Of a stretch of DNA of 13,588 bases, positions 1-7,277 are shown piece after piece. The translations under genes and the position numbers were made by a program. How positions within the stretch are numbered: position 1 is the first letter of the stretch; every line of letters starts with the position of its first letter. This stretch comes from JBEVMS01 sp040508515. GTDB taxonomy: Bacteria > Pseudomonadota > Gammaproteobacteria > Xanthomonadales > Rhodanobacteraceae. The notes beneath the pieces were generated by a model. That model saw only the letters and a list, made by a program, of their open reading frames with translations. It searched no databases and was not told the DNA's origin. The DNA is taken from positions 1-13,588 of the forward strand of contig JBEVMS010000078.1 of the NCBI GenBank assembly GCA_040508515.1, written 5' to 3'.

Positions 1-1
1 C

Positions 2-436
2 GGCGCCAACCTGACCCGCACCCTGCATCCGCACGTGGATATCGGCATCGCGGTCGACACCGACGACGGGCTGTTCGTGCCGGCCTTGCGCAATGCCGAC
101 ATGCTCGATGCGAACGGCGTGCGTGCCGCGATCAAGCGCCTGCGCACGCAGGTGGAAGACCGTTCGATCCCCGCCTCGGAGCTGTCGGGCTACACCATCA
201 GCCTGTCCAACTTCGGCATGTTCGCCGGCCGCTACGCCACCCCGGTGGTGGTGCCGCCGACGGTGGCGATCATTGGCGCCGGCAAGCTCAGTCACGATGT
301 GGTGGCGGTCATGGGCGGCATCGAAGTGCATCGGCGCATTCCGCTGTCGCTGACCTTCGACCACCGCGCCGCCACCGGCGGTGAAGCGGCGCGTTTCTTG
401 AAAGCCATGATCGACGACCTCGGCTTGCCGCATTGA
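2..436 (+). CDS. 2-oxoacid dehydrogenase E2 (dihydrolipoamide acyltransferase), C-terminal part
   Basis: Partial at the left edge; 144 codons remain and end at TGA 434-436. The sequence is the end of the catalytic acyltransferase domain of an E2 subunit, which moves an acyl group from a lipoyl arm to CoA in a pyruvate- or branched-chain-type dehydrogenase complex in the cytoplasm. Visible hallmarks are DIGIAVDTDDGLFVPALRNA near the start, then SLSNFGMFAGRYATPVVVPP and the terminal block SLTFDHRAATGGEAARFL. The catalytic His is at 362-364. The usual HxxxDG motif reads HRAATGG, with Thr in the Asp position; similar TGG forms probably occur in a bacterial E2 subgroup, but I cannot confirm that here. 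The lipoyl and E3-binding domains lie outside the window, so the substrate (pyruvate or branched-chain keto acid) cannot be settled. Confidence 0.93.
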   Translation, partial: GANLTRTLHPHVDIGIAVDTDDGLFVPALRNADMLDANGVRAAIKRLRTQVEDRSIPASELSGYTISLSNFGMFAGRYATPVVVPPTVAIIGAGKLSHDVVAVMGGIEVHRRIPLSLTFDHRAATGGEAARFLKAMIDDLGLPH

Positions 437-457
437 TCGACAGCCGTCCGTGAACCG

Positions 458-484
458 AAAGGGCGCCCACGAGGCGCCCTTTTT
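458..484 (+). terminator. Intrinsic terminator after the E2 gene
   Basis: A perfect 10-bp stem (AAAGGGCGCC at 458-467, GGCGCCCTTT at 473-482) with a 5-nt loop CACGA runs into a T stretch (480-484). It starts 21 nt after the E2 stop codon. The A-rich 5' side would also give a weaker terminator on the minus strand. Confidence 0.92.
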
Positions 485-836
485 GATGCCTGCCTCACCA
501 GCAGCGGACTTATCCGCCACGCGCGGTGGCGGCGCCGTACGGCAGTTCCTTTCGCGAGGAATACCCGGCGCAGCCAACACGTCGCGCTCGCCGGCTAGAA
601 CGCGCCCCGTGACGTCAGTGACGTCAGTTGCGACGGCCTGAGCGGCTACGACTTCCACCAAGCCACCCAGTTCGCCCGACCGCGCCCGTCGTCTCGCGCG
701 CTGACAACCGAGGCCACTCACATCCAAACGCCGCGTACGAGTGCTGCCGTGTGATGCAAGCGCCGAGCCGACGGTGTCACTGCGCGACCTGACGCCGGCC
801 GGTGGCTAGCGTAAGCGAGCAATCGGCCATGCGAGA
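485..836. other. Intergenic region, no convincing gene
   Basis: This 352-nt stretch between the E2 terminator and the TPR/oxygenase gene has no ORF with a credible start or protein-like composition. The only ordered element noticed is the tandem palindrome at 609-626. The promoter of the downstream gene should lie here, but no good -35/-10 pair is visible. Confidence 0.6.
609..626. promoter_or_regulatory. Tandem GTGACGTCA direct repeat (two TGACGTCA palindromes)
   Basis: GTGACGTCA occurs twice back to back (609-617 and 618-626). Each copy contains the perfect 8-bp palindrome TGACGTCA (610-617 and 619-626), so the two dyads are 9 bp apart. Directly repeated dyads of this kind often bind a dimeric repressor. 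The distance to the downstream start at 837 or 867 is over 200 nt. Regulatory function is inference; it may be chance. Confidence 0.35.
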
Positions 837-2498
837 ATGCCGATACCAAATATCCAACGCCAAGCCATGAGTGAGATCCGTCCCACCGCTGCATCAACCC
901 AGGACTGCATCGTCAGCGGCAAAGCCAGGGAGTTGCTCGCTGTTGGCCAAACGGTTGCGGCGCTGCAGTTGCTTGAGCAGGCACTCTCGTCGCGCCAGGC
1001 ATCCTGCGATGCGTTGTTGCTTCTCGCCCGCCTCCAACTGACTTGCGCATCGCCGGCGCAGGCATTGGCTACGCTGGATCGCTACCTGCCCGGCTATCCG
1101 GAGGATGGCCGCCCACTGCTTTTGCGGGCGCAGATTCTCTTGCTGCAACAACACGACGATGAAGCCTGCGCGGCATTTCGCGCTGCCATCGACAAACTTC
1201 CGAACAATCCCACCGCGCAGTTAGGACTGGCCACCGCATCCGGCCGCCTCGGACGCGCCAGCGACGCACGCGATGCCGCCATGACGGCGATCGAGCTGGG
1301 CGACCACAGCACGGCCAGCCACTATCTCCTGGGTCGCGCGCTGTTCGACCTCGGTGATTACCCGCGGGCACAACAGCATTTGCGCAGCGCGCTGGAGCTC
1401 GACCCCACCCATCTAGACACCCATACCGCGCTGTGCGAGCTGGTATGGATGAGCACAGGCGAACTGAGCCAGGCCAGCGCAGCGTTGGACGAAACGCTGC
1501 GCGCGCACCCCCAAGCGAGCACATTGCGCGCGATGAAGGCCAAGTTGCTGGCAACGGCTGGACAACCTGAGCAGGCCCTGCACGAGGCGGAACAGGCGCT
1601 CGCTTGCCATCCCAACGATCCGCAGCTCAGGCTCACCGCGATCAACCTGGCATTGCCAGTCCAACCGCGCGAGGCACTGGCGCATGCTCTAACGTTGATG
1701 CAGATCGCGCCCCATTGGCCGCAAGCGCAATCGGCCCAACTCAACGCCTGCTTCGCCAGCGGCGATATCGAGCAAGCCGCCGTCTTGGCCGAGCAACGGC
1801 TGCGCCAGCAACCGCAGGATGGCCACGCCCTGGCGATCCTGGCGGCCTGTTGGCGCGCCCAGGGTCGAACCGAGTATCGGCAGTTATATGACTACCGACA
1901 CATGATCTACGCCAGTCCGCTGGATGTTCCTTCGGGCTGGTCGACCCTGGATGGCTACCTGGCGGACCTGCGCCAAGCGCTACAGCAACGCCACGTCAAC
2001 CTGTCCCATCCGCTTGAGCAGACCTTGCGCGGCGGCAGCCAAGTAGCGCTGGACTTCGATCAGGACAGCGCGCGAGTGATTCGCGCTTTCCGCGAGGCGA
2101 TCGATGGACCACTGCGTAATTACCTTGGCGCACTCGGCCCGGGCGATGATCCGTTGCGCCGTCGGCAGACGGGCGGCTACCGCATCAGCGGCGCATGGTC
2201 GGTATCGCTACGCTCGCAAGGCCACCATCTCAATCATTTTCATGGCCACGGCTGGATCTCCTCGGCCTGTTACATTGCCCTGCCTGCCGACCTCGCGAAT
2301 GCCCCGCCGCAAGGTTGGCTGACCTTCGGACAACCCGCTTGGCAACCGGGCCAAACCCTGCCGGCGGAGTACTATCTGCGGCCCGTGCCGGGACTGCTGG
2401 TGCTGTTTCCCTCCTGGATGTGGCACGGCACGCTGCCATTCGACAGCCCGCAGGACCAGCGCCGCCTGACCGTGGCGTTCGACGTTCTACCCGCGTGA
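837..2498 (+). CDS. TPR-repeat protein with C-terminal 2OG-Fe(II) oxygenase domain
   Basis: 553 residues. Residues about 30-345 are Ala/Leu-rich helical hairpins of TPR type, for example LGRALFDLGDYPRAQQHLRSA followed by ALELDP. Residues about 365-553 match the putative 2OG-Fe(II) oxygenase family (Pfam PF13759 type). A His cluster lies at H463, H464, H467, H469 and H471 just before GWISSACYIALP, followed by PGLLVLFPSWMWHGTLPF with the distal His at 530, and RRLTVAFD with R543 as the likely 2-oxoglutarate contact. H467/H469 and H530 are the probable iron ligands. The expected role is iron- and 2-oxoglutarate-dependent hydroxylation of an unknown substrate, with the TPR part binding a partner. 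An internal ATG at 867 (MSEIRP) is an equally good start because neither has a clear ribosome-binding site. The DUF1456 gene follows after 48 nt and may be co-transcribed. Confidence 0.88.
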   Translation: MPIPNIQRQAMSEIRPTAASTQDCIVSGKARELLAVGQTVAALQLLEQALSSRQASCDALLLLARLQLTCASPAQALATLDRYLPGYPEDGRPLLLRAQILLLQQHDDEACAAFRAAIDKLPNNPTAQLGLATASGRLGRASDARDAAMTAIELGDHSTASHYLLGRALFDLGDYPRAQQHLRSALELDPTHLDTHTALCELVWMSTGELSQASAALDETLRAHPQASTLRAMKAKLLATAGQPEQALHEAEQALACHPNDPQLRLTAINLALPVQPREALAHALTLMQIAPHWPQAQSAQLNACFASGDIEQAAVLAEQRLRQQPQDGHALAILAACWRAQGRTEYRQLYDYRHMIYASPLDVPSGWSTLDGYLADLRQALQQRHVNLSHPLEQTLRGGSQVALDFDQDSARVIRAFREAIDGPLRNYLGALGPGDDPLRRRQTGGYRISGAWSVSLRSQGHHLNHFHGHGWISSACYIALPADLANAPPQGWLTFGQPAWQPGQTLPAEYYLRPVPGLLVLFPSWMWHGTLPFDSPQDQRRLTVAFDVLPA

Positions 2499-2546
2499 GG
2501 CGCGCGCGCCACACACACTCCAACCATCGCCACCGAAATCCTTTGC

Positions 2547-3008
2547 ATGATCAACAACGACGTCTTGCGCAGCGTGCGCTATATGCTCGACCTCAGCGAC
2601 GCCAAACTCGTGGCAATCCTCGCGCTGGCCGATTACCCGGTCGAACAGGCCAGCGTGGCGGCCTATCTGAAAAAGGACGATGAGCCCGGTTACCTGGAAT
2701 GCCCGGACCCGGTGCTGGGGCATTTCCTGGATGGCCTGGTGATCCATCGCCGCGGCAAGAACGAGCAGGCGCCCGAGCGCACGCCGGAAACCCGGCTCAA
2801 CAACAACGTGGTGCTGAAGAAACTGCGCGTAGCGTTTGAGCTGAAGGAACAAGATCTGCACGAGATCCTCAGCGCGGTCGGCTTTCCCGTTTCCAAGCCC
2901 GAATTGAGCGCGCTGTTCCGCAAGCCCGGTCACCACAATTTCCGCAAGTGCGGCGACCAGTTGCTGCGCAATTTCCTCAAGGGCCTGACCCAGCGACTGC
3001 GCGGCTGA
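2547..3008 (+). CDS. yehS: DUF1456 family protein (YehS-like)
   Basis: 153 residues, close to the length of E. coli YehS. The protein holds two copies of one helical unit. The first (about residues 3-64) begins NNDVLRSVRYMLDLSD and the second (about 85-147) begins NNNVVLKKLRVAFELKEQD. Each copy ends in a similar FLDGL/FLKGL segment, after GYLECPDPVLGHF in the first and HHNFRKCGDQLLRNF in the second, and an acidic/basic linker joins them. This internal duplication is diagnostic of DUF1456. The molecular function is not established for the family. No strong ribosome-binding site is visible before the ATG, and the short 48-nt gap after the oxygenase gene suggests shared transcription. The family call is secure; the gene symbol is by homology only. 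Confidence 0.9.
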   Translation: MINNDVLRSVRYMLDLSDAKLVAILALADYPVEQASVAAYLKKDDEPGYLECPDPVLGHFLDGLVIHRRGKNEQAPERTPETRLNNNVVLKKLRVAFELKEQDLHEILSAVGFPVSKPELSALFRKPGHHNFRKCGDQLLRNFLKGLTQRLRG

Positions 3009-3574
3009 AGTTGGCAGCGAGTTTCTCCTGATCCCCGTCCTGAGGGTGTGGGCGTCTCCCCGCGCACAATGGCCCGGCGACCTCACGCCCCGTTTGCCGC
3101 GCCGTGTTCAATCGGCGCAGTTACCGGCGCTCAACACCGATATTGAGCCAGGCATAACGAGTCGGTAGGCAAACGAGCTCGGCCGATACCGGGCGAGCCC
3201 CCACCGGAACAGAAAAGCGCGCAACGACAGCGTGCACACCCGGGCACCCGCAGAGATCCCATTCATCGCATCGATCAATACATATTCCGTCACGCGTACC
3301 CGGATGCCCGAGAGCCTTGTCGCTCAATAGCGCCGGTCAGAATATCGAAATCACGGTGTGCCTATCATCAATGGCCGCTTCCATGCGGCCATAGGTAACG
3401 CCGTGCCTGCGCACTGACGGCGACAGACTCAAGCTGCGCGTCTGCCTCAAACATGATGCGGCTGGATATTGGGGAGGAAGTCACAGATTTGAGGCTTGAG
3501 CGGATAACGCCAAATCACATACCAGAATCTGCCTTTATTCTGCGTCGCCTGCTCCGGGCCTTCTGATACGATCA
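3009..3574. other. Long intergenic region, start of the AT-richer segment
   Basis: About 565 nt with no convincing gene. Two overlapping minus-strand ORFs (about 61 and 68 codons, 3108-3327) lack ribosome-binding sites and protein-like composition. An 8-bp GC-rich hairpin sits at 3371-3392. Base composition becomes AT-richer from about 3480. An extended -10-like element, TG-A-TACGAT at 3564-3572, precedes the next ORF but has no good -35. This may be the scar of an insertion or a decayed gene; nothing specific is recognisable. Confidence 0.5.
3371..3392. repeat. Inverted repeat (hairpin) ATGGCCGC-TTCCAT-GCGGCCAT
   Basis: Perfect 8-bp arms at 3371-3378 and 3385-3392 with a 6-nt loop. It lies about 360 nt after the DUF1456 stop and has no T run, so it is not a classical terminator on either strand. 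It could be an RNA processing or 3'-end structure, or a REP-like element. Confidence 0.5.
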
Positions 3575-3799
3575 ATGCGTAGAGCAATTTCGATTAATTT
3601 GACCACGGAGAAAACCGGGCTGATGAACTATCAGCCGCATTGGAATCCTTACGCGACACCATCACCATTTGCTCAGCGCCACCAAAATCCTGGTCACCTG
3701 CCAGACCGCGGATCGTCTGGCGCCACAACCCATAATTCCGCTACTGATCGAGCCAACGTGATTGATGCGGCATCCCTCCTCAACAGGCAAGAACCGTGA
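3575..3799 (+). CDS. Small ORF coupled to the DUF1624 gene, function unknown
   Basis: 74 codons from ATG 3575. An inner ATG at 3623 (58 residues, MNYQPHWNPYATPSPF) has GGAG at 3607-3610, a rather long 12 nt upstream. The stop TGA (3797-3799) overlaps the GTG start of the DUF1624 gene (3796-3798) as GTGA, the usual arrangement for translational coupling. The inner-start peptide is hydrophilic, rich in Pro, Asn, His and Gln, with no Cys, signal peptide or membrane segment. I do not recognise it. It could be a leader peptide that sets translation of the membrane protein, or a chance ORF. Only the overlap and the inner SD-like site support it. Confidence 0.35.
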   Translation: MRRAISINLTTEKTGLMNYQPHWNPYATPSPFAQRHQNPGHLPDRGSSGATTHNSATDRANVIDAASLLNRQEP

Positions 3800-5007
3800 C
3801 AACGAGCAATATGTTACCCGCGCAAAGCAGCCGTAAAAGTCGACTGGATATTGTCGATATGTTACGTGGCTTAATAATCGTCCTCATGGTACTCGACCAT
3901 GCGCGCGATTATTTCAACTTTCACTCGCTTGGCTTTGATCCCACGGATCCTGCAACCGCCCCTGTCGCCACCTATTTTACTCGCTGGATTACTCATCTCT
4001 GCGCGCCTACCTTCCTATTCTTAGCGGGTGTCGGAGCAGATTTGCGCCGTAGAAATGGCGCCGGGCTTGGAGATCTCTCGAAATTCCTCGTCACGCGGGG
4101 GTTATGGCTTATTCTCCTCGAAATTACGATAATCAGTTTTGGCTTCAACTTTGGCACCTACCTCTTTCTGCAAGTAGTGTGCGCCATCGGCCTCAGCATG
4201 ATTGGCCTGTCAGCTCTGGTATGGCTACCCCGTGCGTGGCTAGTCGTGCTGGGAGGCGCATTTATCGCTGCAAGTCCCGCTTTAGCCGCCGTGACTGCGC
4301 ATGCTCAGGGCGCCTGGGCTTTTGTACGTACCTTTACCTTGGAGCCAGGCCTTACACCTTTCGTTCCCGGTGTTGTGCTCTACCCCGCATTACCTTGGCT
4401 TGGCGTAATGTGCTTGGGCTATAGCCTAAGTGGATTATTTCTCTACGAAGGCGCACAGCGACGGAAGGCATTGGCACTGACTGGCTTGATCCTGTTTGTC
4501 GCCTTTGTGGTTATCCGATACATCAACGTGTTCGGTGATCCCAGCCCTTGGTCAGCACAAACGAATGCGATGCGTACCATCATGTCATTCCTGAACGTCA
4601 ACAAGTATCCGCCATCCCTGGATTACGTATTGGCGACGCTAGGAATTACCCTGATTCTGGCTTCCCTTCTTGATCGCTGCACCGGCATTGCCAAGACGGT
4701 TCTCACTACGTACGGGCGCGCCCCACTGTTCACGTATATCGTGCATATTTACATTTTGCATGGGCTTCAGCTTCTGCTCGGTATGGCGATGGGTTATCCC
4801 GCTCAGATATTTACCGAGTTCACCAAATGGAGCGCCATCGCCGCCATGCAGCACTTGGAAGTCCCTATTGTCAAGGCGAACTGGGGCTTCTCCCTGCCTG
4901 TTGTTTATATGCTTTGGATAGCCATATTGGCCATGGTTTATCCGCTATCGCGCTGGTTTGCTCGCTATAGAGCGAACCATTCCCAATGGTGGCTAAGTTA
5001 TCTGTAA
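3796..5007 (+). CDS. DUF1624 / heparan-alpha-glucosaminide acetyltransferase-like membrane protein
   Basis: 403 residues from GTG 3796; an in-frame ATG at 3811 (codon 6) is an alternative. The protein is strongly hydrophobic, with roughly nine or ten membrane segments. Family marks are RLDIVDMLRGLIIVLMVLDH (D34, H35) near the start, then RWITHLCAPTFLFLAG with H67 before the AP, KYPPSLDYVLATLG at about 270-283, and GRAPLFTYIVHIYILH at about 307-322. The family is related to HGSNAT, which passes an acetyl group from cytoplasmic acetyl-CoA across a membrane to a sugar. By analogy this protein may acylate an envelope glycan, but the bacterial substrate is unknown. It sits in an AT-richer patch with codon use unlike the core genes, consistent with horizontal transfer. 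Translation is probably coupled to the small upstream ORF through the GTGA overlap. Confidence 0.88.
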   Translation: MTTSNMLPAQSSRKSRLDIVDMLRGLIIVLMVLDHARDYFNFHSLGFDPTDPATAPVATYFTRWITHLCAPTFLFLAGVGADLRRRNGAGLGDLSKFLVTRGLWLILLEITIISFGFNFGTYLFLQVVCAIGLSMIGLSALVWLPRAWLVVLGGAFIAASPALAAVTAHAQGAWAFVRTFTLEPGLTPFVPGVVLYPALPWLGVMCLGYSLSGLFLYEGAQRRKALALTGLILFVAFVVIRYINVFGDPSPWSAQTNAMRTIMSFLNVNKYPPSLDYVLATLGITLILASLLDRCTGIAKTVLTTYGRAPLFTYIVHIYILHGLQLLLGMAMGYPAQIFTEFTKWSAIAAMQHLEVPIVKANWGFSLPVVYMLWIAILAMVYPLSRWFARYRANHSQWWLSYL

Positions 5008-5193
5008 GACTTTCATCGAAAATTAACCAATCCATGCGCTTGACCCTGCACTATGTCACCGGAATGCATCCGGCATTCGTCCATCAAACCTCATCGCAAG
5101 GATTGCAAGCTGTCATGGATAGGAAATTTTTCGATGGCATTGGAAGCTCGCGTGCACTGCGTCAGTGCCGCTCAGGAAGCAGGAAGGTGGGAA

Positions 5194-5928
5194 ATGTCCA
5201 AGCTTAAGGGAAAGGTAGCCGTGATCCTTGGCGGTACGACAGGCATGGCCTTAGAAACCGCCAAGGTTTTTGTTGAAGAAGGTGCCTATGTTTTTGTCAC
5301 CGGGCGGCGCCAGGAGGCCATTGACGACGCCGTAAAAGAAATTGGTGAGAACGTCACAGGTATCCAGGGTGATATTGGAAAAATGGACGATCTTGACCGG
5401 CTTTTCGAAACGGTGCGATCGCAGAAGGGCCACATCGATGTTCTGTTCGTTAGTGCGGGCGCAGGCCACATGGGCGAGTTCGTTACAACCGTAACGCCCG
5501 AGGTTTTCGATCACACGTTCAATATCAACGTGAAAGCTGTGCTATTCGCGGTTCAGAAGGCGCTTCCGCTGTTCCGTGACGGCGGATCGATCATCCTCAA
5601 CAGTTCAATCGCTCATCTGAAAGGCATGCCTGGAGCAAGCGTTTACAGCGCCAGCAAGGCTGCTGTTCGTGCCTTTGCGCGCGGTTGGACGATGGAACTG
5701 AAAGACCGCAACATCCGGGTCAATGTGATCAGCCCTGGACCGATCGACACGCCATTTACGCAGCCGGCACCGCAGGAATGGAAGGACGCGATGACCGCGA
5801 TGGTGCCACTGGGACGTTTTGGCCGTCCTCGGGAAATCGCAACGGCAGCTTTGTTCCTGGCTTGCGATGACTCAAGCTTTATTTCGGGCATCGATCTCTG
5901 TGTCGATGGGGGCTTAACTCAAGTCTGA
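5194..5928 (+). CDS. SDR family NAD(P)-dependent oxidoreductase
   Basis: 244 residues, the normal length for a classical short-chain dehydrogenase/reductase. ATG 5194 is chosen because AGGAAGGTGGG (5181-5191) lies just upstream and the protein then begins MSKLKGKVAVILGGTTG. The frame is open back to 5053, but that extension does not look like protein. Rossmann elements are GGTTGMA (13-19), D60 and SAGAG (87-91). The catalytic set is N112, S138, Y151 and K155, with SPGPIDTP following at 180-187. TGRR (R38, R39) after the second strand suggests NADP(H) preference. The glycine motif usually reads TGIG; here it is TGMA, with Ala replacing the last Gly. The substrate cannot be deduced. The gene lies 186 nt after the DUF1624 gene, so it may have its own promoter. 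Confidence 0.93.
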   Translation: MSKLKGKVAVILGGTTGMALETAKVFVEEGAYVFVTGRRQEAIDDAVKEIGENVTGIQGDIGKMDDLDRLFETVRSQKGHIDVLFVSAGAGHMGEFVTTVTPEVFDHTFNINVKAVLFAVQKALPLFRDGGSIILNSSIAHLKGMPGASVYSASKAAVRAFARGWTMELKDRNIRVNVISPGPIDTPFTQPAPQEWKDAMTAMVPLGRFGRPREIATAALFLACDDSSFISGIDLCVDGGLTQV

Positions 5929-5943
5929 AGACCGGATGCCGGC

Positions 5944-5969
5944 CCGTCCTTCGGAAAACCGTTGGACGG
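5944..5969. repeat. Interrupted inverted repeat after the SDR gene
   Basis: Outer arms CCGTCC (5944-5949) and GGACGG (5964-5969), a symmetric TT/TT internal loop, and inner arms CGG/CCG around AAAA. It lies 15 nt beyond the SDR stop and could form the 3' end of that transcript, but no U tract follows. Confidence 0.5.
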
Positions 5970-6032
5970 ATCTGCCGAGGCCACCTGTCTTGCCGAGATC
6001 AAGATGCGGGTAGTCGTCAGTATCGGCGCCTA

Positions 6033-6064
6033 GCCTCGATCCCATGCAGCGCAGGGATCGAGGC
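6033..6064. repeat. 11-bp perfect inverted repeat between convergent genes
   Basis: GCCTCGATCCC (6033-6043) pairs perfectly with GGGATCGAGGC (6054-6064). The 10-nt loop ATGCAGCGCA contains a further TGC/GCA pairing. It sits 25 nt beyond the stop of the minus-strand DUF6348-like gene and about 105 nt after the SDR stop, where a bidirectional transcript end is expected. It lacks a T tract on both strands, so termination is inferred from position and stem strength. Confidence 0.6.
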
Positions 6065-6089
6065 CATGGCGGAGCTTTTCAACCGCCGG

Positions 6090-6716
6090 TCAGTAGTCGC
6101 GCACGTCCAGCATCAGCAAACCGCGCGCGCGATACCCCGGTTCGGTCGGCCAGGCCAGGCTGGCCAAGGCTTGTTCGGCGGCGGCCCAAGGCTGGTTGTC
6201 ACGCAGCACCTCGACCGCGCCGACGCCGTCCGCGTCGCGCCGGTAGAACCAACGCAGCCAGTGCAGCTCGGGGCTGAGCACGTCGCGCTTGAACGCCTCG
6301 GTCACTTGCTCGATCACGCCGACCGGCACGTCCTCGGCGTATGGGCCGACGAACACATCGAAGGTGCGCAGGCCGATCTCCCAGGCCTCGATGGTCAACT
6401 TGCGTTGATCGGTGACGTACCAGCAGGCGGCCAGCAGTACCGGCAGCGCGCTGCGCTCGAAGGACGCCATCGCGTCGCGCCAGCCCGCTTCGCCCGCGCC
6501 GACGCCGGCGAAGCTTTCCTCGATCTGGCGCGCCTCATCCAACACCACGTCGATGTCCAGCCGCCCCGGCTGGTCGGCGACGCCATCGCTCCAACTGGCG
6601 CGGATCGCGGGAAAATCGCCCTCGGTGACCAGCCAGTCGTCCTCGTCGGGCTCCAACTCGATCTGATGCTGCTGGAACAAACGCAGCAGATGCTTCTGCA
6701 AGGCAGCACTATGCAT
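6090..6716 (-). CDS. DUF6348-like conserved hypothetical protein
   Basis: 208 residues, hydrophilic and acidic, with no signal peptide or membrane segment, so probably cytoplasmic. GAGG 6 nt before the ATG at 6716 supports the start. Recognisable blocks are a short N-terminal helix (LQKHLLRLFQQHQIEL), a strand-rich part with WLVTEGDFPAIRASW, then LDIDVVLDEARQIEESFAGV and a later LTIEAWEIGLRTFDVFVGPY. From memory this resembles the DUF6348 family; the resemblance is moderate, and no enzymatic motif is visible. The gene is last in the run from trpS, 33 nt after ygjP, and is probably co-transcribed. The function is unknown. Confidence 0.78.
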   Translation of the reverse strand: MHSAALQKHLLRLFQQHQIELEPDEDDWLVTEGDFPAIRASWSDGVADQPGRLDIDVVLDEARQIEESFAGVGAGEAGWRDAMASFERSALPVLLAACWYVTDQRKLTIEAWEIGLRTFDVFVGPYAEDVPVGVIEQVTEAFKRDVLSPELHWLRWFYRRDADGVGAVEVLRDNQPWAAAEQALASLAWPTEPGYRARGLLMLDVRDY

Positions 6717-6749
6717 GGGTAACCTCGATGGGAAAGGCGATCGCCTGCC

Positions 6750-7277
6750 TCACGGCGACGGCTCGCGCGGCGCGGCCGTTTGCAGGTCACGCCAGGTCAG
6801 GTAGACGCGCAGATCGAACTCGCGCTGGTGATACTCCGGCAGCATGTATTCGCACAGCTGATAGAACGCCTTGTTGTGGTCGGCTTCCTTCAGATGCGCC
6901 AATTCATGCACCACGATCATTTCCAGGAACTCCGGCGCGGCCTGCTTGAACAGCGAGGCGATGCGGATTTCCTTTTTGGCTTTGAGCTTGCCGCCGTGCA
7001 CCCGCGAGATCGCGGTGTGCAAACCCAGCGCCCGCTGCAGCACATCGAGCTTGGCGTCGTAGAGCACCTTGTCGATGCCCGGCGCGTTGCGCAGATGCCG
7101 CTGCTTGATGTCCATGGTGTAGACGTACAAGGCCTTGTCGCTCTGCACCGCATGCGGCGACGGGTAACGCTTGCTCAGGTAGTCGCCCAACTGGCCGGCG
7201 GCGATCCATTCGTCGACCCGCGCCAGCACGTGCGCCGGATAGCCTTGCAGGTACTTGAAGGCCGGCTCGCGGTTCAT
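6750..7277 (-). CDS. ygjP: YgjP family zinc metallopeptidase-like hydrolase
   Basis: 175 residues from ATG 7275-7277 (MNREPAFKYLQGYP). The family is recognised directly: FKYLQGYP, then KRYPSPHAVQSDKALYVYTMD and LRNAPGIDKVLYDAKLDVLQ, then the zinc site VVHELAHLKEADHNKAFYQL with H124, E125, H128 and H134. These follow E. coli YgjP closely, in order and length. The family is a predicted metal-dependent hydrolase of the WLM/M48-like group; the physiological substrate is unsettled. The ATG overlaps the stop of the upstream membrane-protein gene as ATGA, so translation is likely coupled. The frame is open back to 7607, but that 110-codon extension overlaps the neighbouring gene out of frame and is not protein-like. 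Confidence 0.93.
   Translation of the reverse strand: MNREPAFKYLQGYPAHVLARVDEWIAAGQLGDYLSKRYPSPHAVQSDKALYVYTMDIKQRHLRNAPGIDKVLYDAKLDVLQRALGLHTAISRVHGGKLKAKKEIRIASLFKQAAPEFLEMIVVHELAHLKEADHNKAFYQLCEYMLPEYHQREFDLRVYLTWRDLQTAAPREPSP

Noticed and set aside
450..641. Plus-strand 63-codon ORF after the E2 gene
   Set aside because: It runs through the intrinsic terminator and has no ribosome-binding site; its composition is that of chance GC-rich sequence.
3108..3327. Two overlapping minus-strand ORFs of 61 and 68 codons
   Set aside because: Neither has a ribosome-binding site or recognisable domain. They overlap each other in different frames, as chance ORFs do.
5053..5193. 47-codon N-terminal extension of the SDR protein
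   Set aside because: SDR proteins start a few residues before the GGTTG motif, and AGGAAGGTGGG precedes ATG 5194. The extension is Cys/His/Arg-rich and unlike protein in this family.
6066..6722. Plus-strand 218-codon ORF antisense to the DUF6348-like gene
   Set aside because: It is the GC-rich shadow of a minus-strand gene that has a ribosome-binding site and protein-like composition. The antisense translation is Arg/Gln/His-rich and has no family features.
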